DNA of 64,000 nucleotides from CAZLQF01 sp964561545 (GTDB lineage: Bacteria; Bacteroidota; Bacteroidia; CAILMK01; CAYYUA01): assembly GCA_964561545.1 (NCBI GenBank), contig CAZLQF010000001.1, forward strand, positions 206,911 to 270,910, read 5' to 3'. Every line of letters begins with the position of its first letter. Position 1 is the first letter of the stretch. Positions 1 through 8,365 of the stretch are shown here, in pieces. Both the position numbers and the translations under genes were made by a program. Below the pieces are notes generated by a model, which made no database searches, was not told the DNA's origin, and worked only from the letters and a program-made list of their open reading frames with translations.

Positions 1-138
1 TTGGTTGGGATCAATACCGGGCAGTACAATATAAGTACCCAGCCTGTATATAAGTAATAGCCCAAGGGTATTGAGGATTCTATTGCGTAGATCCTCAATT
101 TGGTAGATGTTTTTGATGGTTTGGATTAGTTTCTTCAT
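1..138 (-). CDS. secY: Preprotein translocase SecY, N-terminal part (cut by window edge)
   Basis: The first 46 codons are present, starting at the ATG at 138 and reading MKKLIQTIKNIYQIEDLRNR, then a hydrophobic stretch and the motif YRLGTYIVLPGID. This matches the cytoplasmic amphipathic N-terminus and first membrane helix of SecY, the central channel of the inner-membrane Sec translocon. It starts 7 bases after rplO, the usual place for secY at the end of the spc cluster. The rest lies left of the window. Confidence 0.93.
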   Translation of the reverse strand, partial: MKKLIQTIKNIYQIEDLRNRILNTLGLLLIYRLGTYIVLPGIDPNQ

Positions 139-145
139 GCTTAAC

Positions 146-592
146 CTATAAGTTTATAGCTTGACCACCCTGGTCTTCGATGGCTTTTTTAGCAGATTTA
201 GAAAATGCATCAGCTTTAACTTCCACTTTTTGGGATAACTCACCATCACCTAAAATCTTGATAGGTTTTTGCTTTTTAGGCACTAATCCATATTGCTTAA
301 AAGTAGCCGGTTCAATGGATGAGATTCCCTCTTCGGCTAAAGCCTGAAGGGTGGTTAAGTTGATGGGTGCATATTCCTTTTTGGTAAAATTTTTAAAGCC
401 AAATTTAGGAACCCTTTTGTAAAGGGGTAATCTTCCCCCTTCAAAACCGAATTTCTGGGTATAGCCTGACCTTGAGTTGTAGCCTTTAATACCTCGTCCA
501 GAAGATAGGCCTCTATTAGACCCGGGTCCCCTTCCAATCCGTTTTCTTTTCTTAACTGCTCCTTTTGCGGGTTTTAAGTTGTGAAGCTCCAT
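146..592 (-). CDS. rplO: 50S ribosomal protein L15 (uL15)
   Basis: 148 residues, close to the 144 of E. coli L15. The N-terminal third is rich in Gly and Arg (GRGPGSNRG near residues 21-29), the extension that threads into 23S rRNA. The C-terminal half is the globular domain. It is 2 bases after rpmD and 7 before secY, the standard spc order. L15 is a late-assembly protein of the large subunit. Confidence 0.97.
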   Translation of the reverse strand: MELHNLKPAKGAVKKRKRIGRGPGSNRGLSSGRGIKGYNSRSGYTQKFGFEGGRLPLYKRVPKFGFKNFTKKEYAPINLTTLQALAEEGISSIEPATFKQYGLVPKKQKPIKILGDGELSQKVEVKADAFSKSAKKAIEDQGGQAINL

Positions 593-594
593 GA

Positions 595-774
595 TTAAAC
601 CGATTCAACTTTTAACAAATGCTTTACCTTATTGATCATTCCTTTGATCTGGTCCGTTTCTTCATGCACTTTATATTGATGCATTCTTTTTATTCCCAGT
701 GCATTGACAGTTCTTTTTTGCTTTTTGGGACGGTCGATCAGACTTTTTGTGAGGGTTACCTTTACTTTATTCAT
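595..774 (-). CDS. rpmD: 50S ribosomal protein L30 (uL30)
   Basis: 59 residues from the ATG at 774 (MNKVKVTLTKS), the normal L30 length, with the family-like RPKKQKRTVNALG segment. An ATG four codons upstream at 786 would overlap the rpsE stop by 8 bases; I prefer 774 because homologues begin with a short basic beta strand directly. L30 is a small large-subunit protein found in many but not all bacteria. Confidence 0.93.
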   Translation of the reverse strand: MNKVKVTLTKSLIDRPKKQKRTVNALGIKRMHQYKVHEETDQIKGMINKVKHLLKVESV

Positions 775-778
775 AGCT

Positions 779-1303
779 TTATCCATTAAATACCCTTTCT
801 AAACTAATATCTCTGAGTTGTGCCACAGTATAGGCATCCCGCATGTCAGTTAACGCTTTTAACGTGGCCTTGACAACATTGTGAGGATTTGAAGAGCCCT
901 TCGATTTACCAAGAACGTCTGTAATTCCGGCACTTTCCAGGACTGAACGCATCGCACCACCAGCTTTTACACCAGTACCCGGTGCGGCCGGTCTAAGTAG
1001 TACTTTAGCGCCGCCATATCTTAGTTCAATGGAATGAGGGACTGTACCTTTAACTCTGGGGATTTGAATAAGCGATTTTTTAGCATCGTTAATGCCTTTG
1101 TTAATGGCTTCTGTTACCTCCCTGGCTTTACCCAGGCCATAACCTACAACGCCATCACCATTACCTACGACAACGATAGCGGAGAAACTGAAAGTTCTGC
1201 CACCTTGATTTACTTTAGCAACCCTTTTGATGGCAACAACATTTTCACTGACTTCAACTTCGCTTGACTTAACCCGTTTAATGTTGGGATTGATGTTGTT
1301 CAT
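779..1303 (-). CDS. rpsE: 30S ribosomal protein S5 (uS5)
   Basis: 174 residues. The N-terminal double-stranded RNA-binding domain shows KRVAKVNQGGRTF (residues 26-38) and the Gly-rich VVVGNGDGVVGYGLGKA; the C-terminal domain has GTGVKAGGAMRSVLESAGI. S5 contributes to decoding accuracy and mRNA unwinding at the small-subunit entry channel. It lies between rplR and rpmD in spc order. Confidence 0.97.
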   Translation of the reverse strand: MNNINPNIKRVKSSEVEVSENVVAIKRVAKVNQGGRTFSFSAIVVVGNGDGVVGYGLGKAREVTEAINKGINDAKKSLIQIPRVKGTVPHSIELRYGGAKVLLRPAAPGTGVKAGGAMRSVLESAGITDVLGKSKGSSNPHNVVKATLKALTDMRDAYTVAQLRDISLERVFNG

Positions 1304-1316
1304 GATTCTTTTTGGT

Positions 1317-1685
1317 TTAAAAGTTTAAGCCTCCTTGGCGTGCACCATCGGCCAAGGCTTTTATCCGGCCGTGATACAAATATCCGTTACGATCGAAAAC
1401 TACAGAATCAACTTTGGCTTCTTCTGCCTTTTTAGCAAGTTCTTGCCCTACAATTTTCGCTTGTTCAATTTTAGTAGTTCCTTGAACCTGATCTTTTACA
1501 TCTGGCATTAAAGAAGAGCTTGCAGCTATTGTATGCCCTTTTTTGTCATCTATAATTTGGGCATATATCTGTTTGTTGCTTTTATAAACATTTAATCTTG
1601 GCTTATCAGGTAAGCCTTTAATTCTTTTGGCAAGTCCCCTTTTGATTCTATTCCGTCTTGCTGATTTTGTTTTCTGTGGATTCAT
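1317..1685 (-). CDS. rplR: 50S ribosomal protein L18 (uL18)
   Basis: 122 residues with a strongly basic N-terminus (KTKSARRNRIKRGLAKRIKG) followed by the RLNVYKSNKQIYAQIIDD core and the C-terminal VVFDRNGYLYHGRIKALADG motif. L18 binds 5S rRNA in the central protuberance together with L5. Spacing is 13 bases to rpsE and 14 to rplF. Confidence 0.97.
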   Translation of the reverse strand: MNPQKTKSARRNRIKRGLAKRIKGLPDKPRLNVYKSNKQIYAQIIDDKKGHTIAASSSLMPDVKDQVQGTTKIEQAKIVGQELAKKAEEAKVDSVVFDRNGYLYHGRIKALADGARQGGLNF

Positions 1686-1699
1686 TTTTCTTTTATGTT

Positions 1700-2254
1700 T
1701 TATTTACCACCGGCCTTACCAGCCTTTGATCTAACCTTTTCGCCAACGAACCTTATACCTTTTCCATTGTATGGCTCTGGTTTCCTCAAGCTTCTGATTT
1801 TAGAAGCAATCTGTCCTACTAATTGTTTTTTGTGGCTTTCAAGCGTAATAATGGGATTTCCTCCTTTGACCTGAGCAACGGAGGCATTTATTTCTTCGGG
1901 TAATTCAAACAAAATATCATGAGAATACCCAACGGAAAGCTCCATAAGCTGGCCATTTACAGTAGCCTTGAATCCAACCCCAATTAACTCGAGTTGTTTT
2001 TGGTAACCTTGGTTAACCCCATTGATCATATTGGCAACCAATGATCTATAAAGACCATGGTAAGCTTTGAACCTCTTTTGGTTGGAGGGTCGATCAAATG
2101 TGATGGTACTGTCTTCCATTTGAACGGAAATATTCGGATGAACCTTTTGGGTAATTTCACCTTTCGGTCCTTTTACATGGACTACATTGTCCTTTTGAAT
2201 ATTTACTTCTACGTTCTCAGGTATTTGAATTGGTGCATATCCTATTCTGGACAT
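1700..2254 (-). CDS. rplF: 50S ribosomal protein L6 (uL6)
   Basis: 184 residues with two tandem L6 domains. The start MSRIGYAPIQIPENV and the C-terminal PYNGKGIRFVGE...RSKAGKAGGK are diagnostic. L6 sits near the sarcin-ricin loop, where elongation factors dock. Standard spc position between rpsH and rplR. Confidence 0.97.
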   Translation of the reverse strand: MSRIGYAPIQIPENVEVNIQKDNVVHVKGPKGEITQKVHPNISVQMEDSTITFDRPSNQKRFKAYHGLYRSLVANMINGVNQGYQKQLELIGVGFKATVNGQLMELSVGYSHDILFELPEEINASVAQVKGGNPIITLESHKKQLVGQIASKIRSLRKPEPYNGKGIRFVGEKVRSKAGKAGGK

Positions 2255-2266
2255 AACGTTGTAATT

Positions 2267-2665
2267 TTAATAAACGTAACAAACTAATTCTCCGCCTTCG
2301 TTAAGCTTTCGTGCTTCTTTATCAGACATCACCCCTTTCGAGGTTGATAAAATAGCAACCCCTAATCCATTAACGACTCTTGGTATGGTAGCCGCTTTAC
2401 TATAACGCCTCAATCCTGGTTTACTTATTTTACCTAGATCTGTAATGGCCGGGGTTCCACTCTGATAATCATATTTCAATGCAATTTTAATGGTCCCTTG
2501 CGGTCCTTTTTCATCTTCAAATTTAAAATTCAAGATATAACCTTTGTCAAAGAGGATTTTTGTGACCTCTTTTTTCATATTGGACGCGGGAATTTCCAAA
2601 ACCCGTTTTTTAGCCATAATGGCATTTCTTATTCTTGTTAGATAATCTGCAATAGGATCGTTCAT
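2267..2665 (-). CDS. rpsH: 30S ribosomal protein S8 (uS8)
   Basis: 132 residues, beginning MNDPIADYLTRIRNA and ending with the S8 signature AILSTSKGVMSDKEARKL and ELVCYVY. S8 nucleates assembly of the central 16S domain. In enterobacteria it also represses the spc operon through a mimic site in the rplE leader; I cannot identify such a site here. Confidence 0.97.
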   Translation of the reverse strand: MNDPIADYLTRIRNAIMAKKRVLEIPASNMKKEVTKILFDKGYILNFKFEDEKGPQGTIKIALKYDYQSGTPAITDLGKISKPGLRRYSKAATIPRVVNGLGVAILSTSKGVMSDKEARKLNEGGELVCYVY

Positions 2666-2679
2666 GACTTCTCGTATTT

Positions 2680-2949
2680 TTACCAGCTTGCTTTAGTTAT
2701 ACCTGGAATCTTGCCTTGATGTGCCAATTGTCTGAAAATATTTCGACAAAGACCAAAATCTCTCATGTAAGCATTGCTTCTCCCGGTTATTGCACATCGA
2801 TTCCTCAACCTAACCGGTGAAGAGTTTCTTGGCAATTTGTCCAATGCTCTGTAATCGCCTTTTTTCTTTAGTTCTTTACGCTTTTCAGCAAATTTTTCAA
2901 CCTGCTTCCTGCGCTTCCGATCCCTTACTTGTAATGCTAATCTCGACAT
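2680..2949 (-). CDS. rpsN: 30S ribosomal protein S14 (uS14), zinc-free long form
   Basis: 89 residues, the long form. The CxxC pairs of zinc-binding S14 are missing; only two isolated Cys (52 and 68) are present. The C-terminal block RCAITGRSNAYMRDFGLCR and the KIPGITKASW end are diagnostic. It is 2 bases after rplE, in the usual order. Confidence 0.97.
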   Translation of the reverse strand: MSRLALQVRDRKRRKQVEKFAEKRKELKKKGDYRALDKLPRNSSPVRLRNRCAITGRSNAYMRDFGLCRNIFRQLAHQGKIPGITKASW

Positions 2950-2951
2950 AT

Positions 2952-3512
2952 TTATTCTTTATTTGCATCTTTAAAAGGTATACCCAGCTCTTTCAAAAGT
3001 GTATAAGCTTCTTGATCAGTTTGGGCAGTGGTGACAAATGTAATGTCCAAGCCGTTGAGCCTTTCAACGTTATCCATGATCACTTCTGGAAAAATGATCT
3101 GCTCACTCACGCCCATGGTAAAATTTCCGTGACCATCAAAGCCTTTATCACTTACACCTCTAAAATCCCTTACACGTGGTAAGGAAATAGATATAAGCCT
3201 TTGAAGGAATTCGAACATTCTACTTCTCCTAAGCGTAACTTTAGCGCCAATGGGCATTCCCTCTCTTAATTTGAAGCTAGAGACAGCTCGCTTGGCATAA
3301 GTGGGCACTGCTTTCTGACCTGTTATGGAAGTTAATTCCGTGACAGCCCTTTCTATAAGTTTTTTATCCGCTACAGCAGCACCTACCCCTTGATTAACAC
3401 TAATTTTCTCAAGCTTGGGAACTTCCATGATATTCCTGTACCCATAGGCTTCGTTAAGCGAAGGGATGACGCTTTCTTCGTATCGTTGTGATAATGTTGT
3501 TTTGTAACTCAT
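2952..3512 (-). CDS. rplE: 50S ribosomal protein L5 (uL5)
   Basis: 186 residues. Recognisable by KISVNQGVGAAVADKK, the GAKVTLRRSRMFEFLQRL segment and RDFRGVSDKGFDGHGNFTMG. L5 binds 5S rRNA and contacts the P-site tRNA. Its start codon overlaps the rplX stop by one base (TAATG at 3512), a sign of translational coupling. Confidence 0.97.
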   Translation of the reverse strand: MSYKTTLSQRYEESVIPSLNEAYGYRNIMEVPKLEKISVNQGVGAAVADKKLIERAVTELTSITGQKAVPTYAKRAVSSFKLREGMPIGAKVTLRRSRMFEFLQRLISISLPRVRDFRGVSDKGFDGHGNFTMGVSEQIIFPEVIMDNVERLNGLDITFVTTAQTDQEAYTLLKELGIPFKDANKE

Positions 3513-3853
3513 TAGTCTATAACCTCTCCTGATTTTTTAGCGTAACGAACCAATTGTCCTTTTTTATTTCTTTGTCTACCAATCCTGGTCGGTTCTCCCG
3601 ATTTAGGATCAATGACCATTAAGTTCGAAATATCAACTGGCGCTTCTTTCTTAAGAATACCTCCTTGTTGGTTTTGTTGATTGGGCTTGGTATGACGAGA
3701 TACAATTTTAACACCCTCAACTAAGGCCCTACCAGTTTTTGGGAAGACGGCCAATACTCTTCCTTGCTTGCCTTTATCATTACCGGTAACAACCTTTACA
3801 TTGTCTTCTTTCTTTAAATGCAGCTTCGGAGGTTGATTTTTTCTGATTCCCAT
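3512..3853 (-). CDS. rplX: 50S ribosomal protein L24 (uL24)
   Basis: 113 residues with an N-terminal KOW motif (NVKVVTGNDKGKQGRVLAV, about residues 18-36) and the VEGVKIVSRHTKP segment. L24 is an early assembly initiator near the peptide exit tunnel. Stop and next start overlap as TAATG with rplE. Confidence 0.97.
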   Translation of the reverse strand: MGIRKNQPPKLHLKKEDNVKVVTGNDKGKQGRVLAVFPKTGRALVEGVKIVSRHTKPNQQNQQGGILKKEAPVDISNLMVIDPKSGEPTRIGRQRNKKGQLVRYAKKSGEVID

Positions 3854-3863
3854 ATCTTGTAAT

Positions 3864-4232
3864 TTATAGTACTTCTGGTGCTAATGAAATAATTCTCATA
3901 AACCTTCTTTCCCTTAATTCGCGTGCAACCGGCCCAAAGATTCTTGTGGCCCTTGGCTCATTCAGATTATTAAGTAAAACACATGCATTCTCATCGAATC
4001 TTATGTAGGTACCATCTTGCCTGCGTCTTTCTTTCCTAACCCTAACAATTACAGCCCTGGATACAGTACCTTTTTTCATAGTACCAGAGGGTATGGAGTC
4101 TTTAACGGTAACGGTAACTATATCGCCCAATGAGGCATAGCGTCTTCCTGTACCTCCTATAATAGCAATCACTGATGCTTTTTTGGCACCGCTATTATCC
4201 GCAACTTTAAGGTTCGTCTCTTTTTGGATCAT
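3864..4232 (-). CDS. rplN: 50S ribosomal protein L14 (uL14)
   Basis: 122 residues, exactly the family size, starting MIQKETNLKVADNSGAKKA and ending with the RIISLAPEVL tail. L14 lies at the subunit interface and binds the silencing factor RsfS. One base separates it from rpsQ. Confidence 0.98.
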   Translation of the reverse strand: MIQKETNLKVADNSGAKKASVIAIIGGTGRRYASLGDIVTVTVKDSIPSGTMKKGTVSRAVIVRVRKERRRQDGTYIRFDENACVLLNNLNEPRATRIFGPVARELRERRFMRIISLAPEVL

Positions 4233-4233
4233 C

Positions 4234-4506
4234 TTACTTAGCTCTTTCTAATATTTTAACTAAACGCCAGCATTTTGTTTTACTCATAGGTCGGGTTTCC
4301 ATTAAGTAAACTCGATCCCCTACCTGGCATTCTTGATTTTCATCATGGGCGGTAAACTTGGAAGTCTGCTTAACAAACTTTCCATATAGTGAATGCTTAA
4401 CCATTCTTTCAACACTAACTACAATGGATTTTTGCATGTTATTGCTAACCACGACTCCTTGCAATTCTTTTCTGGTATTGCGTGGTTGTTCTTGATTGTT
4501 AGCCAT
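4234..4506 (-). CDS. rpsQ: 30S ribosomal protein S17 (uS17)
   Basis: 90 residues with the OB-fold core GVVVSNNMQKSIVVSVERMV and KHSLYGKFVKQTSKF. Its ATG overlaps the rpmC stop in the 8-base string ATGGCTAA, implying coupled translation. S17 binds 16S rRNA early in small-subunit assembly. Confidence 0.97.
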   Translation of the reverse strand: MANNQEQPRNTRKELQGVVVSNNMQKSIVVSVERMVKHSLYGKFVKQTSKFTAHDENQECQVGDRVYLMETRPMSKTKCWRLVKILERAK

Positions 4507-4705
4507 TGCTTTCTTGCTTTAATTCGCGTTTTCTTAATTCGGTCTTAAATCGCGCCAATTCTTTTTTGGATTCTTTTATTTTCGTTGGATTATCCAAAGG
4601 TGACACAGCATGCGCTAGCTTTAATCTGGTAAGATTAAGCTTTTCTTCATCGATTCTTTCCCGGATATCTTTGGTTGACAATTCTCTTATTTCTTCGTTA
4701 CGCAT
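4499..4705 (-). CDS. rpmC: 50S ribosomal protein L29 (uL29)
   Basis: 68 residues from the ATG at 4705 (MRNEEIRELSTKDIRERI). A TTG two codons upstream could also initiate, but the ATG product aligns with the usual L29 N-terminus. The helical hairpin and RLKLAHAVSPLDNPTKIKE loop are typical. L29 lies at the peptide exit near the trigger factor and SRP docking site. Confidence 0.95.
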   Translation of the reverse strand: MRNEEIRELSTKDIRERIDEEKLNLTRLKLAHAVSPLDNPTKIKESKKELARFKTELRKRELKQESNG

Positions 4706-4716
4706 GGTCAAGTATT

Positions 4717-5148
4717 TTATTGTGATTCTTCGGGTATATGATCCCTTCGCGTTACAAATCTGGTTACAACTGGTAACTTCTGTGACCCTAATCGCAAGGC
4801 TTCCCTTGCCACATCTTCCCGTACACCATCTATTTCAAATATCACTTTTCCAGGTTTGCAGGAGAAAACATGGTATTCCGGGGTACCTTTCCCTTTACCC
4901 ATCCGAACTTCTGCAGGTTTTTGTGAGATAGGCTTGTCTGGAAATACTCGGATGTATAATTTACCTTCACGTTTCATGTAGCGATTAATAGCAATACGTG
5001 CTGCCTCGATCTGGCGGGATGTTAACCACCTTGGTTCAACCGCCTTAATTCCGAATTTACCGAATTCAACGGTATTGCCATTGTTGGCCATACCTTTTAT
5101 TCGACTTTTCTGCGATCTTCTGTATTTGGCCTTTTTTGGATAAAGCAT
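4717..5148 (-). CDS. rplP: 50S ribosomal protein L16 (uL16)
   Basis: 143 residues; starts MLYPKKAKYRRSQKSRIKG and carries the signature RMGKGKGTPEYHVF. L16 is a late-assembly protein that helps position tRNA at the A and P sites. Located between rpsC and rpmC as in nearly all bacteria. Confidence 0.98.
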   Translation of the reverse strand: MLYPKKAKYRRSQKSRIKGMANNGNTVEFGKFGIKAVEPRWLTSRQIEAARIAINRYMKREGKLYIRVFPDKPISQKPAEVRMGKGKGTPEYHVFSCKPGKVIFEIDGVREDVAREALRLGSQKLPVVTRFVTRRDHIPEESQ

Positions 5149-5169
5149 AAAATTCTATTTAAACCAGAT

Positions 5170-5898
5170 TTAAGATTTTCGTTTCCTTCCTCCTCTTCCA
5201 CCAATTCCTTTGGGTACTTTCTCACCCTTTTCTTTTTTAGCGCCAATTCCTACATTTAGGGAAAGGTCTCGCTTGCCATAGACTTCACCTTTAAAGATCC
5301 ATACTTTCACTCCAATGGATCCGTAAATGGTATGGGCCTCGACCAGCGCATAATCGATATCGGCTCGCAAAGTATGCAAGGGTATTCTACCTTCTTTGTA
5401 TTCTTCCACCCGTGCCATTTCAGCACCACCCAATCTTCCAGAACATTTGATCTTAACCCCCTCTGCACTAGCTCGCATGGTTGAGGCTAAAGCCATTTTC
5501 ATGGCCCTTCTAAAAGAAATCCTTGCTTCAAGTTGGTTGGCAATATTTTCGGCCACCAATTTTGCTTCAAGTTCAGGTCTTTTAATCTCATAGATGTTGA
5601 TCTGAACTTCTTTATTAGTAATGCTCTTAAGTTCCTCTCTTAATTTGTCGACTTCACTTCCACCTTTACCAATGACAATCCCTGGCCTTGAGGTATGAAT
5701 CGTCATTGTAATCCGCTTAAGGGTCCGTTCAATAACGATTTTCGATATACCCCCTTTTGGAATCCTTGTATGAATGTAGTCTCTAAGTTTTTCGTCTTCC
5801 AAGATGTTTTTTCCAATTTCTTTTTCGCTATACCAATTGGATTCCCATCCTCTTATAAAACCAAGCCTTAGACCTACTGGATTAATTTTTTGTCCCAT
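5170..5898 (-). CDS. rpsC: 30S ribosomal protein S3 (uS3)
   Basis: 242 residues. Starts MGQKINPVGLRLGFIRGW; a type II KH domain contains RPGIVIGKGGSEVDKLREEL at about residues 72-91; the C-terminal domain includes KCSGRLGGAEMARVEEYKEG. A basic Gly-rich tail ends the protein. S3 lines the mRNA entry channel. Confidence 0.98.
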   Translation of the reverse strand: MGQKINPVGLRLGFIRGWESNWYSEKEIGKNILEDEKLRDYIHTRIPKGGISKIVIERTLKRITMTIHTSRPGIVIGKGGSEVDKLREELKSITNKEVQINIYEIKRPELEAKLVAENIANQLEARISFRRAMKMALASTMRASAEGVKIKCSGRLGGAEMARVEEYKEGRIPLHTLRADIDYALVEAHTIYGSIGVKVWIFKGEVYGKRDLSLNVGIGAKKEKGEKVPKGIGGRGGRKRKS

Positions 5899-5900
5899 GT

Positions 5901-6332
5901 TTATGCTTCGTTAGTGGTATTTTCTTCTTCAGTTTCGGTTGCTTCTTCTTCAATGGCCTCATCTGGTTCGGCTTGCTCCGCATCAGTTTCTGGAGCATCT
6001 ATGACCAAAGAAATGTGATTGGATCGCTTTATTATTCTATGAGCACGCCCCATTGCGGCCGGCTGAATTCGCTTAAGCTTACGGCCTTCATCAATCCATA
6101 TATTTTTAACAAATAGTTCGCTTTCTTCAATATTCGCATTTTGGTTCTTTTCCTGCCAATTGGCGATACCTGATAAAATGGTTTTCTCTAAAAACCTGGC
6201 ATATTTCTTTTTCCGGTGAAAGCGAAGATTGTTCAACGCATCTTCAACCGGAAGACCGCGAACCAAGTTTGCCAATAACCGCATTTTACGAGGAGGAACC
6301 GGACAATTCTTATATTTCGATACTGCTTCCAT
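5901..6332 (-). CDS. rplV: 50S ribosomal protein L22 (uL22) with acidic tail
   Basis: 143 residues, longer than the usual ~110. The core has the family start VSKYKNCPVPPRKMRLLANL and the beta hairpin reaching into the exit tunnel (GRKLKRIQPAAMGRAHRI). After the core, about 30 residues are almost all Glu, Asp, Thr and Ala, an acidic extension that is probably surface-exposed. Confidence 0.97.
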   Translation of the reverse strand: MEAVSKYKNCPVPPRKMRLLANLVRGLPVEDALNNLRFHRKKKYARFLEKTILSGIANWQEKNQNANIEESELFVKNIWIDEGRKLKRIQPAAMGRAHRIIKRSNHISLVIDAPETDAEQAEPDEAIEEEATETEEENTTNEA

Positions 6333-6338
6333 TTGTAA

Positions 6339-6602
6339 TTACTTTTTAACAGGGTGTCCTCTGAAAGTTCTGCTGGGGGCAAATTCTCCCAATTTATGGC
6401 CCACCATATTTTCGGTTATATAAATGGGAATGAATTTGTTCCCATTATGAACTGCTATTGTATGTCCTACAAACTCAGGAGTGATCATTGATCTTCTGGA
6501 CCAGGATTTAATCACTTGTTTTTTACCAGATTCATTCATCTGGTCTATTTTGTCCTCGAGTTTGTAAAATATGTAAGGTCCTTTTTTTAGCGATCTAGCC
6601 AT
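6339..6602 (-). CDS. rpsS: 30S ribosomal protein S19 (uS19)
   Basis: 87 residues from the ATG at 6602 (MARSLKKGPYIFYKL), the universal S19 start. The open frame extends to 6632, but that would overlap rplB and add ten residues unlike the family. The C-terminus GHKLGEFAPSRTFRGHPVKK is diagnostic. S19 with S13 forms the small-subunit head near the A-site finger. Confidence 0.97.
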   Translation of the reverse strand: MARSLKKGPYIFYKLEDKIDQMNESGKKQVIKSWSRRSMITPEFVGHTIAVHNGNKFIPIYITENMVGHKLGEFAPSRTFRGHPVKK

Positions 6603-6612
6603 GATTATTATA

Positions 6613-7434
6613 CTACTTCTTTTTTCTTTCAATAATTAAACGATCGGTCTGCTTTTTCCTGCGGGTTTTCTTACCCTTGGTATAAAGCCCTTTTCTCGAT
6701 CTAGGGTGGCCTCCTGATTTTTTACCTTCACCCCCACCCATTGGGTGATCAATTGGGTTCATACCCACACCACTCGTTCTCGGTCTTCTACCCATCCACC
6801 TTCTTCTACCGGCTTTACCCAGAATAGAAAGGGAGTGATCAGAATTAGAAACTGACCCAATTGTAGCCATGCATTCATATAAAACCATCCGGGTTTCACT
6901 CGAGGGCAATTTGATAATGGCATATTTACCATCTCTTGCTAATAACTGTGCGTAAGTTCCTGCACTTCTTGCAATTTCGGCACCCTGTCCAGGCCTTAAC
7001 TCTATATTATGAATAATAGTACCCAGGGGCATGTGCTTCAATTTCATGGCATTCCCAACTTCAGGAGCAACTGATTCTCCTGATACGATATTATTGCCAA
7101 CTTTTAAGCCTTGAGGCGTAATAATGTATCGTTTTTCACCATCCTTGTAGGCAACGAGCGATATAAATGCTGATCGAGAAGGATCGTATTCAATCGTCTT
7201 AATAGACCCTTCTACATTAAACTTATCCCGTTTAAAATCAATGATACGATATTTCCGCCTATGACCACCCCCTATTTGGCGCATAGTCATCCTTCCAACT
7301 GAATTTCTACCACCCTTTCTGGAAAGCGTGGTAGTCAAACTTTTTTCAGGTTTGTCAGTACTTACCTCGCTTTTCTTATTTAGCACCGTAAATCTTGATC
7401 CAGGTGTAGTTGGTTTAAGTCTTTTTACCGCCAT
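6613..7434 (-). CDS. rplB: 50S ribosomal protein L2 (uL2)
   Basis: 273 residues, the standard length. Carries MRQIGGGHRRKYRIIDFKR, the GRRRWMGRRPRTSGVGMNP segment and DHPMGGGEGKKSGGHPRSRKG, which holds the conserved His close to the peptidyl transferase centre. L2 is needed for subunit joining and peptide bond formation. Confidence 0.98.
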   Translation of the reverse strand: MAVKRLKPTTPGSRFTVLNKKSEVSTDKPEKSLTTTLSRKGGRNSVGRMTMRQIGGGHRRKYRIIDFKRDKFNVEGSIKTIEYDPSRSAFISLVAYKDGEKRYIITPQGLKVGNNIVSGESVAPEVGNAMKLKHMPLGTIIHNIELRPGQGAEIARSAGTYAQLLARDGKYAIIKLPSSETRMVLYECMATIGSVSNSDHSLSILGKAGRRRWMGRRPRTSGVGMNPIDHPMGGGEGKKSGGHPRSRKGLYTKGKKTRRKKQTDRLIIERKKK

Positions 7435-7442
7435 AAAGCTTT

Positions 7443-7733
7443 TTATATATTACTGTAAAAATCGATCGTATTGCCTTCTTTTAATGTCACTACGGCTTTT
7501 TTATACCGTTTGGTTTTACCTTCTATAATATTGGTTTTGGTGTACCTCGTCTTCTGCTTGGGTGGGTAAACCATTGTTCTAACTTTATTGACTTTTACAC
7601 CATAAAGCTTTTCAACTTCCCTTTTGATCTTGGTTTTGTTTGCTTTTGAATCACAAATAAAGCCATATTGATTCAATTCTTCCCCTAATTGGGTGAATTT
7701 TTCCGTTATTATTGGTTTTTTAAGAACCTCCAT
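7443..7733 (-). CDS. rplW: 50S ribosomal protein L23 (uL23)
   Basis: 96 residues: starts MEVLKKPIITEKFTQL, with VEKLYGVKVNKVRTMVYPPK, the typical L23 core. L23 sits beside the exit tunnel and is the docking site for trigger factor and SRP. One base separates it from rplD. Confidence 0.97.
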   Translation of the reverse strand: MEVLKKPIITEKFTQLGEELNQYGFICDSKANKTKIKREVEKLYGVKVNKVRTMVYPPKQKTRYTKTNIIEGKTKRYKKAVVTLKEGNTIDFYSNI

Positions 7734-7734
7734 T

Positions 7735-8364
7735 TTACTTGTTTAATGATTTTTTAAGTTCTTCTACCGAATTTTCCGTTAATACCAAGTTCTTGTACCT
7801 TAATATATCGTACGTATTCAATGCCTTGGTAGCTTTTTCGTCCACATTGGGTATATTCCTCATTGATAATTTGGTGTTTTCACTAAATTCACTGTTTACA
7901 AAGAGGGATTTATTCCCGCTGATCTCAAGATTATCCATAATGTGGGCGAAATCTTTTGTCTTAGGGGTTTCTAAATTAAAGTCTTCTACGATATAAAGCT
8001 GCTTGTTGTTGAGCTTGGTAGATAAAGCAGATTTTTTGGCAAGCCTTTGAACTTTCTTATTTATTTTAATATCGTAATTTCTTACTTTAGGGCCAAACAC
8101 TCGACCTCCCCCACGAAATATGGGCGATTTAATATCTCCGACACGCGCAAAACCAGTTCCTTTTTGACGCCTAAGTTTTTTTCTGGATCCCTTGATCTCA
8201 CTTCTTTCTTTGGTTTTATGATTCCCACTGCGAATGGCATTTCGTATACGCTTTACATCAAGGTATACTGAGTGCTCATGGGGTTCAATACCAAAAATAT
8301 TGTCCGGTAGATCTACTTTGCGACCGGTTTTTTCGCCCTGAGTATTTAGTACTTCGAGTTTCAT
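7735..8364 (-). CDS. rplD: 50S ribosomal protein L4 (uL4)
   Basis: 209 residues. The tunnel-lining loop shows RRQKGTGFARVGDIKSPIFR followed by GGGRVFGPKVRNYDIKINKK, the L4 signature. In enterobacteria L4 also represses the S10 operon; no leader structure for that could be identified here. Confidence 0.98.
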   Translation of the reverse strand: MKLEVLNTQGEKTGRKVDLPDNIFGIEPHEHSVYLDVKRIRNAIRSGNHKTKERSEIKGSRKKLRRQKGTGFARVGDIKSPIFRGGGRVFGPKVRNYDIKINKKVQRLAKKSALSTKLNNKQLYIVEDFNLETPKTKDFAHIMDNLEISGNKSLFVNSEFSENTKLSMRNIPNVDEKATKALNTYDILRYKNLVLTENSVEELKKSLNK

Positions 8365-8365
8365 T